Source of the DNA: Chloroflexota bacterium
GTDB lineage: Bacteria > Chloroflexota > Anaerolineae > J102
Length of the DNA stretch: 5,770 bases
Direction: 5' to 3'
Assembly: GCA_013152695.1 (NCBI GenBank)
Contig: JAADFV010000169.1
Location: 1 to 5,770 of the forward strand
Shown in pieces: positions 1 to 5,770 of this stretch (position 1 is the first letter of the stretch; each line of letters starts with the position of its first letter). Made by a program: the position numbers and the translations under genes. A model generated the notes under the pieces. The model had not been told where the DNA came from and ran no database searches. It saw only the letters and a list, made by a program, of their open reading frames with translations.

Positions 1-1
1 G

Positions 2-931
2 CCAGTCTCTTCCGCCGCCATCGACAAGCCTAGAGACGTCCCTTATGTGGTGGAGATGGCAGCGGCCTGTTGTGGTGGGATGGAGGCTTTCCGCGAGCGT
101 CCCAACATGTCAATCAGCATCTCCCCGGTCAGTCCGCTCGAGTTTACCGAAGATGTTGCCGGCGCCATCATTGCCGTGGCTCAATCAGGGGCGATATTTT
201 ATCCTCTGCCGGCGCCATCGCTTGGTGCTACCGGCCCCGTAACCATGGCCGGCGCCCTGGCCCAGCAGCATGCCGAGATCTTGGCCAGTTTTGTCATCAC
301 TGCTGCTGCCCGGCCAGGTACCCCTGTTGCCTATTGCTCGCGTATCAGCCCCATCGATATGCACACGGCAGTCTCTTCCTGGGGCGGGCCAGAGGTGGGC
401 ATGACCGGCGCCTGTGCCGCTCAGCTTGCCCATCGATTAGGCTTACCGTGTGATGCCTACGGCCTCTGCACCAGTTCTGAGGCCCTCGATCCTCAGTTTG
501 CCTACGAACGGCTGGCAAACGCGCTCGTACCTGCCCTGGCCGGGGTCGATATCTTGTCCGGTGTCGGTAATGCGGGGGGGCTCAATGGCGGATTTGAGGT
601 TGCCGTGATCGACGACGAGATCATCAGTCTGATCAAGCACATCGTCGCCGGCTGCGAGGTAAACGAGACGACCCTGGCTTACGATGTCATGAAGGAGGTC
701 ATCCCCAAGGACGGTGTTTTCCTGGCTGAGCTGCACACGGTGCAGCAGGTGCGCCAGGGGGCGTTGTGGCTCCCCACCCTCAGCGCCCGTGGCGGCGACG
801 TGATAACACAAGCCAGAGCGAAAGTACAAGAGATATTGCAAACCCACCAGGTCGAACCCTTGCCAGATGACGTCAATCGTCACCTGGATGAGATCATGGC
901 CCGGGCACACCGGGATTTAGTAAGCGATTGA
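2..931 (+). CDS. MttB-superfamily (trimethylamine/betaine-type) methyltransferase, C-terminal 309 residues; 5' end outside window
   Basis: The frame is open from base 2 and stops with TGA at 929-931. The GTG at 47 is internal, because family-like sequence (IDKPRDVPYVVEMAA) continues upstream of it; full relatives are near 480-500 residues, so roughly the first third is missing. Recognisable blocks, counted from base 2: GATGPVTMAGA near 75-85, DMHTAVSSWGGPE near 119-131, a Gly/Asp-rich GVGNAGGLNGG segment near 187-197, VIDDEI at 202-207, and FLAELHT..QVR near 240-251. These fit COG5598 enzymes, TIM-barrel cytoplasmic proteins that transfer a methyl group from trimethylamine or a quaternary amine to the Co(I) of a corrinoid protein. 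No in-frame TAG occurs in the visible part, which probably spans the pyrrolysine position of true MttB, so I place it among the non-pyrrolysine homologues (the group that includes glycine betaine enzyme MtgB). The substrate cannot be read from the sequence. Family confidence is high; exact activity is unknown. Confidence 0.88.
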   Translation, partial: PVSSAAIDKPRDVPYVVEMAAACCGGMEAFRERPNMSISISPVSPLEFTEDVAGAIIAVAQSGAIFYPLPAPSLGATGPVTMAGALAQQHAEILASFVITAAARPGTPVAYCSRISPIDMHTAVSSWGGPEVGMTGACAAQLAHRLGLPCDAYGLCTSSEALDPQFAYERLANALVPALAGVDILSGVGNAGGLNGGFEVAVIDDEIISLIKHIVAGCEVNETTLAYDVMKEVIPKDGVFLAELHTVQQVRQGALWLPTLSARGGDVITQARAKVQEILQTHQVEPLPDDVNRHLDEIMARAHRDLVSD

Positions 932-932
932 G

Positions 933-940
933 AGGAGGTG
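933..940 (+). promoter_or_regulatory. Strong Shine-Dalgarno-like AGGAGGTG without a usable start codon
   Basis: AGGAGGTG lies directly after the methyltransferase stop and is close to the perfect anti-16S complement, stronger than the sites in front of the other genes here. No ATG, GTG or TTG follows at normal spacing. The first ATG (961) is 20 bases away and opens only a five-codon frame (MNIAT, stop 976-978). It may be a relic of a lost downstream gene, a ribosome standby or mRNA-protecting site, or chance. The sequence match is certain; a function is not. Confidence 0.4.
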
Positions 941-1002
941 GTCCTATCGAGCGATAAACAATGAACATAGCCACGTGATTTCAAACCATGATTGACCTGA
1001 AA

Positions 1003-1011
1003 GAGAGGAAG
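1003..1011 (+). promoter_or_regulatory. Ribosome binding site fixing the start of the binding protein
   Basis: The purine run GAGAGGAAG is followed after a short gap by the ATG at 1018; AGAGG at 1004-1008 leaves a 9-base spacer. The in-frame ATG at 988 has no purine-rich site before it and would add ten charged residues (MIDLKERKNT) ahead of the lipoprotein signal peptide. The 1018 start is therefore preferred. Confidence 0.75.
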
Positions 1012-1017
1012 AACACC

Positions 1018-2619
1018 ATGAAAACACGAACTCTATGGCTGATCGGCCTGGTAGCCATTCTCAGCCTGATGATTGTAGCCTGTGCCCCTGTTCAGGCGCC
1101 CCAAGCACCTGCGGCGACTGAAAAGCCGGCGGAGCAAGCTACCACTGCACCCGCTCCTGAAGAAACTGGCCCCAAGATATTGCGCATCCGCCTTTATGGG
1201 GACATCCAGAATTTGGACCCGGCTTTCCAAATTTCGGAAAATGACACCATGGTCGCCAATGCCGTCATGAGCGGATTGGTGCGCTACTGCCCCAACTCCT
1301 ATGACATCTGCAACGACCTGGCAGAGTCGATCACCCAGTCGGAAGACGGTAAGGTGATCACCTTCAAGTTGAAGGAAGGGGTTCAGTGGCAAAAAGGCTA
1401 CGGCGAGGTGACCACAGAAGATGTCAAATACTCCTTCGAGCGCTTCATTGACCCCGACCTCAATGCCGCTTACGCCGACGACTGGGCCACCCTGGACCAT
1501 GTCGAAATCATCGATAAATACAACGGCAAGATCATCTTGAAGGAACCCTTTGCGCCCTTATGGCACTCCACCTTGCCCGTAGGTAGCGGTACCATTGTTT
1601 GTAAGAAGTTTGTCGAAGAGATCGGCGTCGACAAATTCGCTACAAATATCATCGGTAGCGGCCCTTATATCTTCTCCGAATGGCGGCCCCAAGAGAAAGT
1701 CATCCTCAAGAAGAATCCAGACTACTTTGGCCCCGAACCGGTCTGGGATGAAATCCAGATGATCCCGATTGAGGACGACAAGACGGCCGAAGTTGCCCTC
1801 GAGGCAGGCGACCTGGATTGGACCCGGATCAGCATCGCCTCTGTAGAAAGATTCGAGAACAATCCCGATTTTCAGGTATGGAAAAAACCCTCGCTGCGCT
1901 ATCGCTGGATTGCTCTCAACCTCGGCAATGAAAAGCTACAAGACATCAACGTGCGCAAAGCAATCATTTACGCCGTCGATGTGCCGAGCATCTTACAGGC
2001 AACTTACATGGGGCAAGTCGACCAGGAATACGCCCTGATTCCGCCCGGACTCCTCGGCTATTGGGCCGATGCCCCCCATCATGATCGAGATGTTGAGAAA
2101 GCCAAAGAATATCTGGCCAAAGCTGGTCTCACTACACTCGACTTGAGACTCGATCTGCAAGATACCACCGAGTACCGTACCTGGGGTGAAATCGCCCAGC
2201 AGAACTTGAAAGAGATCGGAATCAATCTGGAACTCAACCCCATGGAATCGAGTGCTTACTGGTCCACCAGCTTTGGTGAGGACGCGGTCAAGAACAACGA
2301 ACTCTTGACCAGCAACTATTCCATGAACCCCGATCCAGCCTGGGCCACGATGTGGTTCACTTGTGATCAGGTAGGGGTCTGGAACACGCAGAGCTGGTGC
2401 AACGAACAGTTTGACGAGCTGCACCGTAAAGCCCTGGTCACCATGGACGATGATGAACGTGCCCAGATCTATATCGAGATGCAAAGGATATGGGACGAAG
2501 CGGCTCAGACCATTTGGATCACCCACGGCATGCAAACGTATGCCTATTCCCCCAAGATTAAACCGGCGACGTCACCGCACGGGAAACCTCAATACAACTA
2601 CTTCGAGCCAGCTCAATAG
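1018..2619 (+). CDS. Extracellular solute-binding lipoprotein, family 5 (DppA/OppA type) of an ABC importer
   Basis: The product is 533 residues, normal for SBP_bac_5 proteins. Residues 1-21 are a lipoprotein signal peptide (MKTR, then a hydrophobic stretch) with lipobox IVAC and lipidated Cys22. Residues 23-51 form an Ala/Pro/Thr/Glu-rich tether, and the binding domain spans about 54-520. Family landmarks include QNLDPAF (64-70), TTEDVKYSFERF (132-143), IIGSGPYIF (211-219), KKNPDYFGPEPVWDEI (231-246), NVRKAIIYAVD (311-321) and WCNEQFDEL (460-468). Cys449 and Cys461 sit where DppA-like proteins have a C-terminal disulfide; Cys91 and Cys97 are a possible second pair. It should capture the ligand outside the membrane and deliver it to the two permeases encoded downstream. 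The Asp-rich loop that holds a free peptide amino group in DppA/OppA looks different here (YSMNPDP, 434-440), so the ligand need not be a peptide. Family assignment is secure; the ligand is unknown. Confidence 0.93.
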   Translation: MKTRTLWLIGLVAILSLMIVACAPVQAPQAPAATEKPAEQATTAPAPEETGPKILRIRLYGDIQNLDPAFQISENDTMVANAVMSGLVRYCPNSYDICNDLAESITQSEDGKVITFKLKEGVQWQKGYGEVTTEDVKYSFERFIDPDLNAAYADDWATLDHVEIIDKYNGKIILKEPFAPLWHSTLPVGSGTIVCKKFVEEIGVDKFATNIIGSGPYIFSEWRPQEKVILKKNPDYFGPEPVWDEIQMIPIEDDKTAEVALEAGDLDWTRISIASVERFENNPDFQVWKKPSLRYRWIALNLGNEKLQDINVRKAIIYAVDVPSILQATYMGQVDQEYALIPPGLLGYWADAPHHDRDVEKAKEYLAKAGLTTLDLRLDLQDTTEYRTWGEIAQQNLKEIGINLELNPMESSAYWSTSFGEDAVKNNELLTSNYSMNPDPAWATMWFTCDQVGVWNTQSWCNEQFDELHRKALVTMDDDERAQIYIEMQRIWDEAAQTIWITHGMQTYAYSPKIKPATSPHGKPQYNYFEPAQ

Positions 2620-2638
2620 GATGCTGTTCGATCCAGGC

Positions 2639-2680
2639 GCGATGTATCTCGGGCATGTCTCTTAGCCCGGGATACATCGC
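2639..2680 (+). promoter_or_regulatory. 16-bp stem-loop between binding-protein and permease genes
   Basis: Arms 2639-2654 (GCGATGTATCTCGGGC) and 2665-2680 (GCCCGGGATACATCGC) pair over 16 bases around a 10-base loop. Fifteen pairs are Watson-Crick; T2649 faces G2670, a G-U wobble in + strand RNA but an A/C mismatch in the opposite strand, so the structure suits the operon's transcript. It is followed by TCCCCCCTGA rather than a T-run, so it is not a standard intrinsic terminator. In related importers a hairpin at this point often protects the binding-protein mRNA or partly terminates transcription, giving more binding protein than permease; that role here is an inference. Confidence 0.75.
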
Positions 2681-2697
2681 TCCCCCCTGAATAGCAT

Positions 2698-2702
2698 GGA
2701 GA
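2698..2702 (+). promoter_or_regulatory. Ribosome binding site supporting the GTG start of permease 1
   Basis: GGAGA ends 9 bases before the GTG at 2712. The next in-frame ATG (2742, residue 11) would remove the RTYIIKRF segment that DppB-type permeases typically carry just before their first membrane helix. GTG is therefore the likely start. Confidence 0.7.
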
Positions 2703-2711
2703 ATCATTACT

Positions 2712-3665
2712 GTGCGCACATACATCATCAAACGTTTCGTAATGACCGTTCTCGTCCTTCTCCTGGTTACCGTCTATCTGACATTGCTGATCCATGTTGT
2801 ACCCGGTGATGCTGCCAAAACCCTGTTGGGGCCTCGTGCTAACGCCGAACTAATCGCCAAGACACGTGCGGCCATGAATCTGGACAAGCCCATACTCGAG
2901 CAGATCGCTCTCGCTGTGTGGGATTTACTCCATGGCAGTTTCGGCACGGACGTTTTTACGGGGCGCTCCATCAATGAGATCGTCGGCGCCGCCCTACCCC
3001 ACACCCTGATCCTGGCCTGGGCCAGTTTGGGGCTGGCTGTACTGATCGGCGTTCCCCTGGGTGTCTACTCGGCAACCCACCCAGATTCCTGGCTAGATCG
3101 AATAACGGCTATATTCTCGATTTCATGCATCACCATTCCTTCCTATGTTGGTGGGCTATTCCTGTTGTTGTTATTTGCGGTGCAGTTAAAAGTCATGCCG
3201 GCCATCGGCCTGGGCGAACGTGGTGACGTGCTGGATTACATCAAGCATCTGATCCTGCCTGCTGTGGCTTTGGCCATCACCTGGATCGGTTACCTGGCCC
3301 GTCTCGTGCGCGCCAGCCTGCTCGAAGTACTCAACCAGACTTACATTCGCGCCGCCATGGCCGCCGGGCTATCCCAGCGCCTGATCTTCTACAAGTATGC
3401 TCTTAAGAATGCCCTGATCCCGACCGTCGCTGTGTTGGGCATCGGTATCGGAAACCTGATGGGGGGAGCAGTGTTTGTGGAGCTGATTTTTAGCCGGCCG
3501 GGGATGGGTACGCTCATCTACAACGCCATTCAAAGCCGCAACTTCCCCATCGTGCGGGCAGGCGTGATGGTTGTTGCCTTTTTGTTTGTCGTTGCAAACC
3601 TGCTTGCTGATCTTTTATACACCTACCTGGACCCTCGGATCCAGCTAGACAAAGTGCGGGGTTAA
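2712..3665 (+). CDS. ABC importer permease, DppB/OppB type
   Basis: The product is 317 residues, typical of DppB/OppB permeases. It starts with a positively charged RTYIIKRF segment and a first helix at about 9-29, followed by a large extracellular loop holding PGDAAKTLLG (31-40). Further hydrophobic spans lie near 97-120, 131-158, 178-199, 236-260 and 283-306, giving six helices. The cytoplasmic coupling (EAA-like) loop runs from about 211 to 237 (YIRAAMAAGL through KNALIP) and contacts the ATPase. Family landmarks PGMG (263-266) and a terminal DPR (307-309) are present. It would form half of the membrane channel with the next gene product, from which it is separated by one base. The frame is complete with no anomaly. 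The family name says peptide transport, but members also carry opines, nickel, glutathione and other solutes. Confidence 0.94.
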   Translation: MRTYIIKRFVMTVLVLLLVTVYLTLLIHVVPGDAAKTLLGPRANAELIAKTRAAMNLDKPILEQIALAVWDLLHGSFGTDVFTGRSINEIVGAALPHTLILAWASLGLAVLIGVPLGVYSATHPDSWLDRITAIFSISCITIPSYVGGLFLLLLFAVQLKVMPAIGLGERGDVLDYIKHLILPAVALAITWIGYLARLVRASLLEVLNQTYIRAAMAAGLSQRLIFYKYALKNALIPTVAVLGIGIGNLMGGAVFVELIFSRPGMGTLIYNAIQSRNFPIVRAGVMVVAFLFVVANLLADLLYTYLDPRIQLDKVRG

Positions 3666-3666
3666 A

Positions 3667-4557
3667 ATGCAGTTCGTTGCCAGACCAACCAATCGTTATC
3701 AACAGTTTCTCGATCGCATCCCTGTTCTGGGGGACGTGCTCAGACGACCGCTGGGGGCTCTAGGAGCCCTGATTGTGTTCGGATTTATCTTCGTGGTTAT
3801 CTTTGCTCCCCTCCTTGCCCGCTATGATTATGCTGCCCAGGATATTCCCAATATGCTCCAAGGCCCTTCGCGCGCACACTGGTTGGGGACAGACCACCTG
3901 GGACGCGATCTGTGGTCGCGTCTTATTTATGGCTCCCGTATCGCTCTTGGAGTCGCCGCGCCAGCGGTCGGTATTGCTTTGACTGCCGGCATTACTTTGG
4001 GGCTTATCGCCGGCTATCTGGGGGGAGTTGTCGACAATGTGGCACTTATTTTATTCGACTCAATACAAGCTTTTCCAGCAGTGATCCTCGCCCTGGCCAT
4101 CTTGGCGCTATTGGGCCCATCCCTGGTCAATGTTGTTCTCGTCATTGGCCTGGCTTGGACTCCAGGCTATGCCAGGATCACCCGCGCCCAGGTACTTTCG
4201 GCCAAACAGGAACAATATGTCGAAGTCGAGCGTTCCTTGGGTGCCAGCCAAAAACGGATTCTCTTCCTGCATATTCTGCCCAATGTCATCGCGCCGCTTT
4301 TCATTTTGGCGGCGATGGATTTGCCTGTTGTGATCACCTTCGAAGCCGGTCTTTCTTTTTTGGGCCTGGGCGTGCGGCCACCAACACCCTCCTGGGGGGT
4401 GGTCTTGGCTGACGGATTCAACTTTATCCGCCAATCACCCTGGCCCATCACCTGGACGGGGCTGACCCTGATCATCACCACCCTGGGATTCACCTTGTTC
4501 GGAGAAACATTACGGGACGTACTCGATCCACGGCTTTCTGGTACGCGAGGTGTTTGA
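3667..4557 (+). CDS. ABC importer permease, DppC/OppC type
   Basis: The product is 296 residues, the usual DppC/OppC length. The N-terminal part holds helix 1 at about 31-51, followed by the hallmark HWLGTDHLGRDLWSRLIYGS at 71-90. Hydrophobic spans follow near 93-118, 124-149, 151-170, 208-228 and 262-280. The EAA coupling loop is clear at 184-210 (YVEVERSLGAS through LPNVIAP), and FLGLGVRPPTPSWG (231-244) and DVLDPRL (284-290) are conserved family blocks. The start ATG lies one base after the permease 1 stop with only a weak G-rich site (CGGGG) before it, so translation is probably coupled to permease 1. It pairs with that protein to form the translocation pore and receives the ATPase at its coupling loop. 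Nothing is broken or missing. Confidence 0.95.
   Translation: MQFVARPTNRYQQFLDRIPVLGDVLRRPLGALGALIVFGFIFVVIFAPLLARYDYAAQDIPNMLQGPSRAHWLGTDHLGRDLWSRLIYGSRIALGVAAPAVGIALTAGITLGLIAGYLGGVVDNVALILFDSIQAFPAVILALAILALLGPSLVNVVLVIGLAWTPGYARITRAQVLSAKQEQYVEVERSLGASQKRILFLHILPNVIAPLFILAAMDLPVVITFEAGLSFLGLGVRPPTPSWGVVLADGFNFIRQSPWPITWTGLTLIITTLGFTLFGETLRDVLDPRLSGTRGV
4547..4552 (+). promoter_or_regulatory. Ribosome binding site of the ATPase gene, inside the end of permease 2
   Basis: GAGGTG ends four bases before the ATG at 4557. The junction reads TGATG, so the permease stop and ATPase start share one base, typical of translational coupling that keeps subunit amounts matched. Confidence 0.65.
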
Positions 4558-5770
4558 TGACGAGGGAAATACTGCAAGTCAAAGATCTAGAAGTCAAATA
4601 CCACACGCGTGAAGGCATCTTGACGGCGATCAGCAATGCCAGTTTTGACATTCAGCCGGGGGAGATCGTGGGTGTTGTGGGCGAATCGGGATGTGGCAAA
4701 AGCACCCTGGCCTCGGCCATGATGCGTCTCCTCCCCCCAAACGGCCAGATCAGTAAGGGGCAAATTCTGTTCCAGGGCCAGGATTTGCTCCAGCTTAGCG
4801 ACGAAGAGATGCGTCGTTTGCGGGGTAGGGACATTGCCATGGTTTTCCAGGACGCGATGACCAGCTTGAACCCCGTTTTCAGCATCGAGCAGCAGATGAT
4901 AGACGCCCAGAAAGCGCAAATGCCCGGCCAGGGGCATAAGTGGCAGGGCGTCTTGAGAGATCGGGCAATGAAGATGCTGGAACGCGTCGGTATTCCTGAT
5001 GTCGCAAGGCAGATCAAGCAATATCCTCACCAGTTTTCGGGTGGAATGCGCCAGAGGATCATGATCGCCATCGCCTTGCTCTCCAACCCTGCCTTGCTGG
5101 TCGCCGACGAACCGACATCGGCACTTGATGTCACCCTGGAAGCCCAAATTCTGGACTTGATCGTCGGCTTGCGACAAGAATTTGGTACCGCCATCCTGTA
5201 CATCACTCACGACCTGGGCGTGATCGCGCGGCTTTGCGATCGCGTCATCGTCATGTATGCCGGCCGCATTGTCGAATATTGTGATGTCTTCAGCATTTTT
5301 GACGCACCAAAGCATCCTTACACGCAAGCACTTTTACGTTCCCACCCCTCATACAGCATGCGAGAACAGCGGCTACGAACGATCCGCGGACGGGTGCCAG
5401 ACCTGCGAAACCTGCCTTCGGGCTGCAAATTCGCCCCACGCTGCGATCTCGCACGCGAGCTCTGCCACACTACGGAACCAGCATACCTCCAAGTTGATGG
5501 TCACTATGTGTTATGCCATGCTTACGACCCCACCTGGGATAAAGCCGCTCCGGCACTGGCCACACCAGCCCAAAGCCGGAAACCAGCAGCCATAAAAACC
5601 GCCAAGACGAACACTGACGATGAAGTAATCGTAAAAACAGTAGAGGTACGCACTTATTTTCGTGATCACGTTGCCTTCCTGGGCCAGATTCTGGGCCTGG
5701 GACAGGAGAGTGGGGCCGTACGAGCAGTGGATGGCGTAGACATTGCCGTGCATCGTGGTGAAACCCTGGG
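4557..5770 (+). CDS. ABC importer ATPase, DppD-like domain fused in frame to the start of a DppF-like domain; 3' end outside window
   Basis: The frame has no stop from 4557 to the window end (404 full codons). Domain 1 is a complete nucleotide-binding domain: Walker A GESGCGKST (42-50), Q-loop Gln98, signature SGGMRQ (161-166), Walker B LVADEP (181-186) with catalytic Glu185, D-loop SALD (188-191) and switch His218. The oligopeptide-type C-terminal extension follows (HPYTQALL, 253-260) with four cysteines at 290, 296, 303 and 320. Residues about 325-355 form an Ala/Pro/Lys/Thr-rich linker. A second domain then begins: VRTYF (364-368) and AVRAVDGVDIAVHRGETLG (from 387) match the start of DppF-type ATPases, stopping just before their Walker A. 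The likely product is a tandem ATPase of about 650-700 residues, as in E. coli GsiA and YejF, serving both permeases. All catalytic residues of domain 1 are intact. A stop just past the window cannot be excluded. Confidence 0.92.
   Translation, partial: MTREILQVKDLEVKYHTREGILTAISNASFDIQPGEIVGVVGESGCGKSTLASAMMRLLPPNGQISKGQILFQGQDLLQLSDEEMRRLRGRDIAMVFQDAMTSLNPVFSIEQQMIDAQKAQMPGQGHKWQGVLRDRAMKMLERVGIPDVARQIKQYPHQFSGGMRQRIMIAIALLSNPALLVADEPTSALDVTLEAQILDLIVGLRQEFGTAILYITHDLGVIARLCDRVIVMYAGRIVEYCDVFSIFDAPKHPYTQALLRSHPSYSMREQRLRTIRGRVPDLRNLPSGCKFAPRCDLARELCHTTEPAYLQVDGHYVLCHAYDPTWDKAAPALATPAQSRKPAAIKTAKTNTDDEVIVKTVEVRTYFRDHVAFLGQILGLGQESGAVRAVDGVDIAVHRGETL

Noticed and set aside
47..931. GTG at 47 as a true start of a short methyltransferase
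   Set aside because: The frame stays open to base 2 with family-like residues, no ribosome binding site precedes the GTG, and the protein would lack the first third of the fold.
928..958. Possible promoter: TTGAGA (928-933) and GATAAA (953-958)
   Set aside because: The spacer is 19 bases, the -10 box matches only four of six positions, and the -35 box overlaps the methyltransferase stop. Chance matches of this quality are common.
988..1017. Upstream ATG at 988 as start of the binding protein
   Set aside because: It has no ribosome binding site and would place ten charged residues before the signal peptide; the ATG at 1018 has a good site and gives a standard lipoprotein leader.
443..2535. 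Minus-strand frames of 155-180 codons opposite the methyltransferase and binding protein
   Set aside because: They lie wholly within well-supported + strand genes and show no family motifs; they reflect the moderately high GC of the DNA.
2639..2680. Stem-loop as a full intrinsic terminator
   Set aside because: C-rich sequence follows instead of a T-run, and the downstream permeases have no evident promoter of their own, so most transcription must pass through it.
4587..5327. Long 246-codon frame on the minus strand opposite the ATPase
   Set aside because: It is the antisense shadow of a gene with all ABC ATPase motifs on the + strand, shows no recognisable family features of its own, and has no gene-like context.
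5257..5595. Separate 112-codon + strand frame, suggesting a frameshift between the two ATPase domains
   Set aside because: The ATPase frame itself stays open and carries the conserved cysteine extension and DppF-like start through this stretch, so the other frame is a shadow.

Overview
The window carries one gene cluster, entirely on the + strand: the 3' end of an MttB-superfamily (COG5598) methyltransferase gene, followed by a peptide/opine/nickel-type (Dpp/Opp) ABC importer. The importer genes are a family-5 solute-binding lipoprotein, a DppB-type permease, a DppC-type permease, and an ATPase whose reading frame runs from a complete DppD-like domain straight into the start of a DppF-like domain at the window edge. 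The first and last genes are cut by the window ends.

Organism: a bacterium of moderately high GC. The binding protein has a lipobox cysteine followed by a long Ala/Pro/Thr/Glu-rich tether, a style common in Chloroflexota (Anaerolineae/Caldilineae-like lineages). The tandem peptide-type ATPase and the non-pyrrolysine MttB homologue are compatible with that. The assignment is an inference from style with low to moderate confidence; no marker gene is present.

Layout: 2-931 methyltransferase (5' partial); 932-1017 spacer with a strong but orphan Shine-Dalgarno and a small dyad; 1018-2619 binding lipoprotein; 2620-2711 spacer with a 16-bp stem-loop; 2712-3665 permease 1 (GTG start); 3667-4557 permease 2, one base after permease 1; 4557-5770 ATPase, its ATG overlapping the preceding stop by one base. 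No stretch over 300 bases lacks a gene. No RNA gene, CRISPR array, insertion sequence or attachment site was seen.

How the genes may work together: the lipoprotein captures a solute outside the membrane, the two permeases form the channel, and the ATPase, probably supplying both nucleotide-binding sites in one chain, drives uptake. MttB-superfamily enzymes move a methyl group from trimethylamine or quaternary amines such as glycine betaine to a corrinoid protein. The neighbourhood therefore suggests import of a methylated or quaternary amine, or a conjugate of one, followed by demethylation. This is a hypothesis: no corrinoid protein or corrinoid:folate methyltransferase lies in view, and shared transcription across the 86-base spacer is not proven. 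Apart from this pairing and the ATPase fusion, the importer is an ordinary example of its family.
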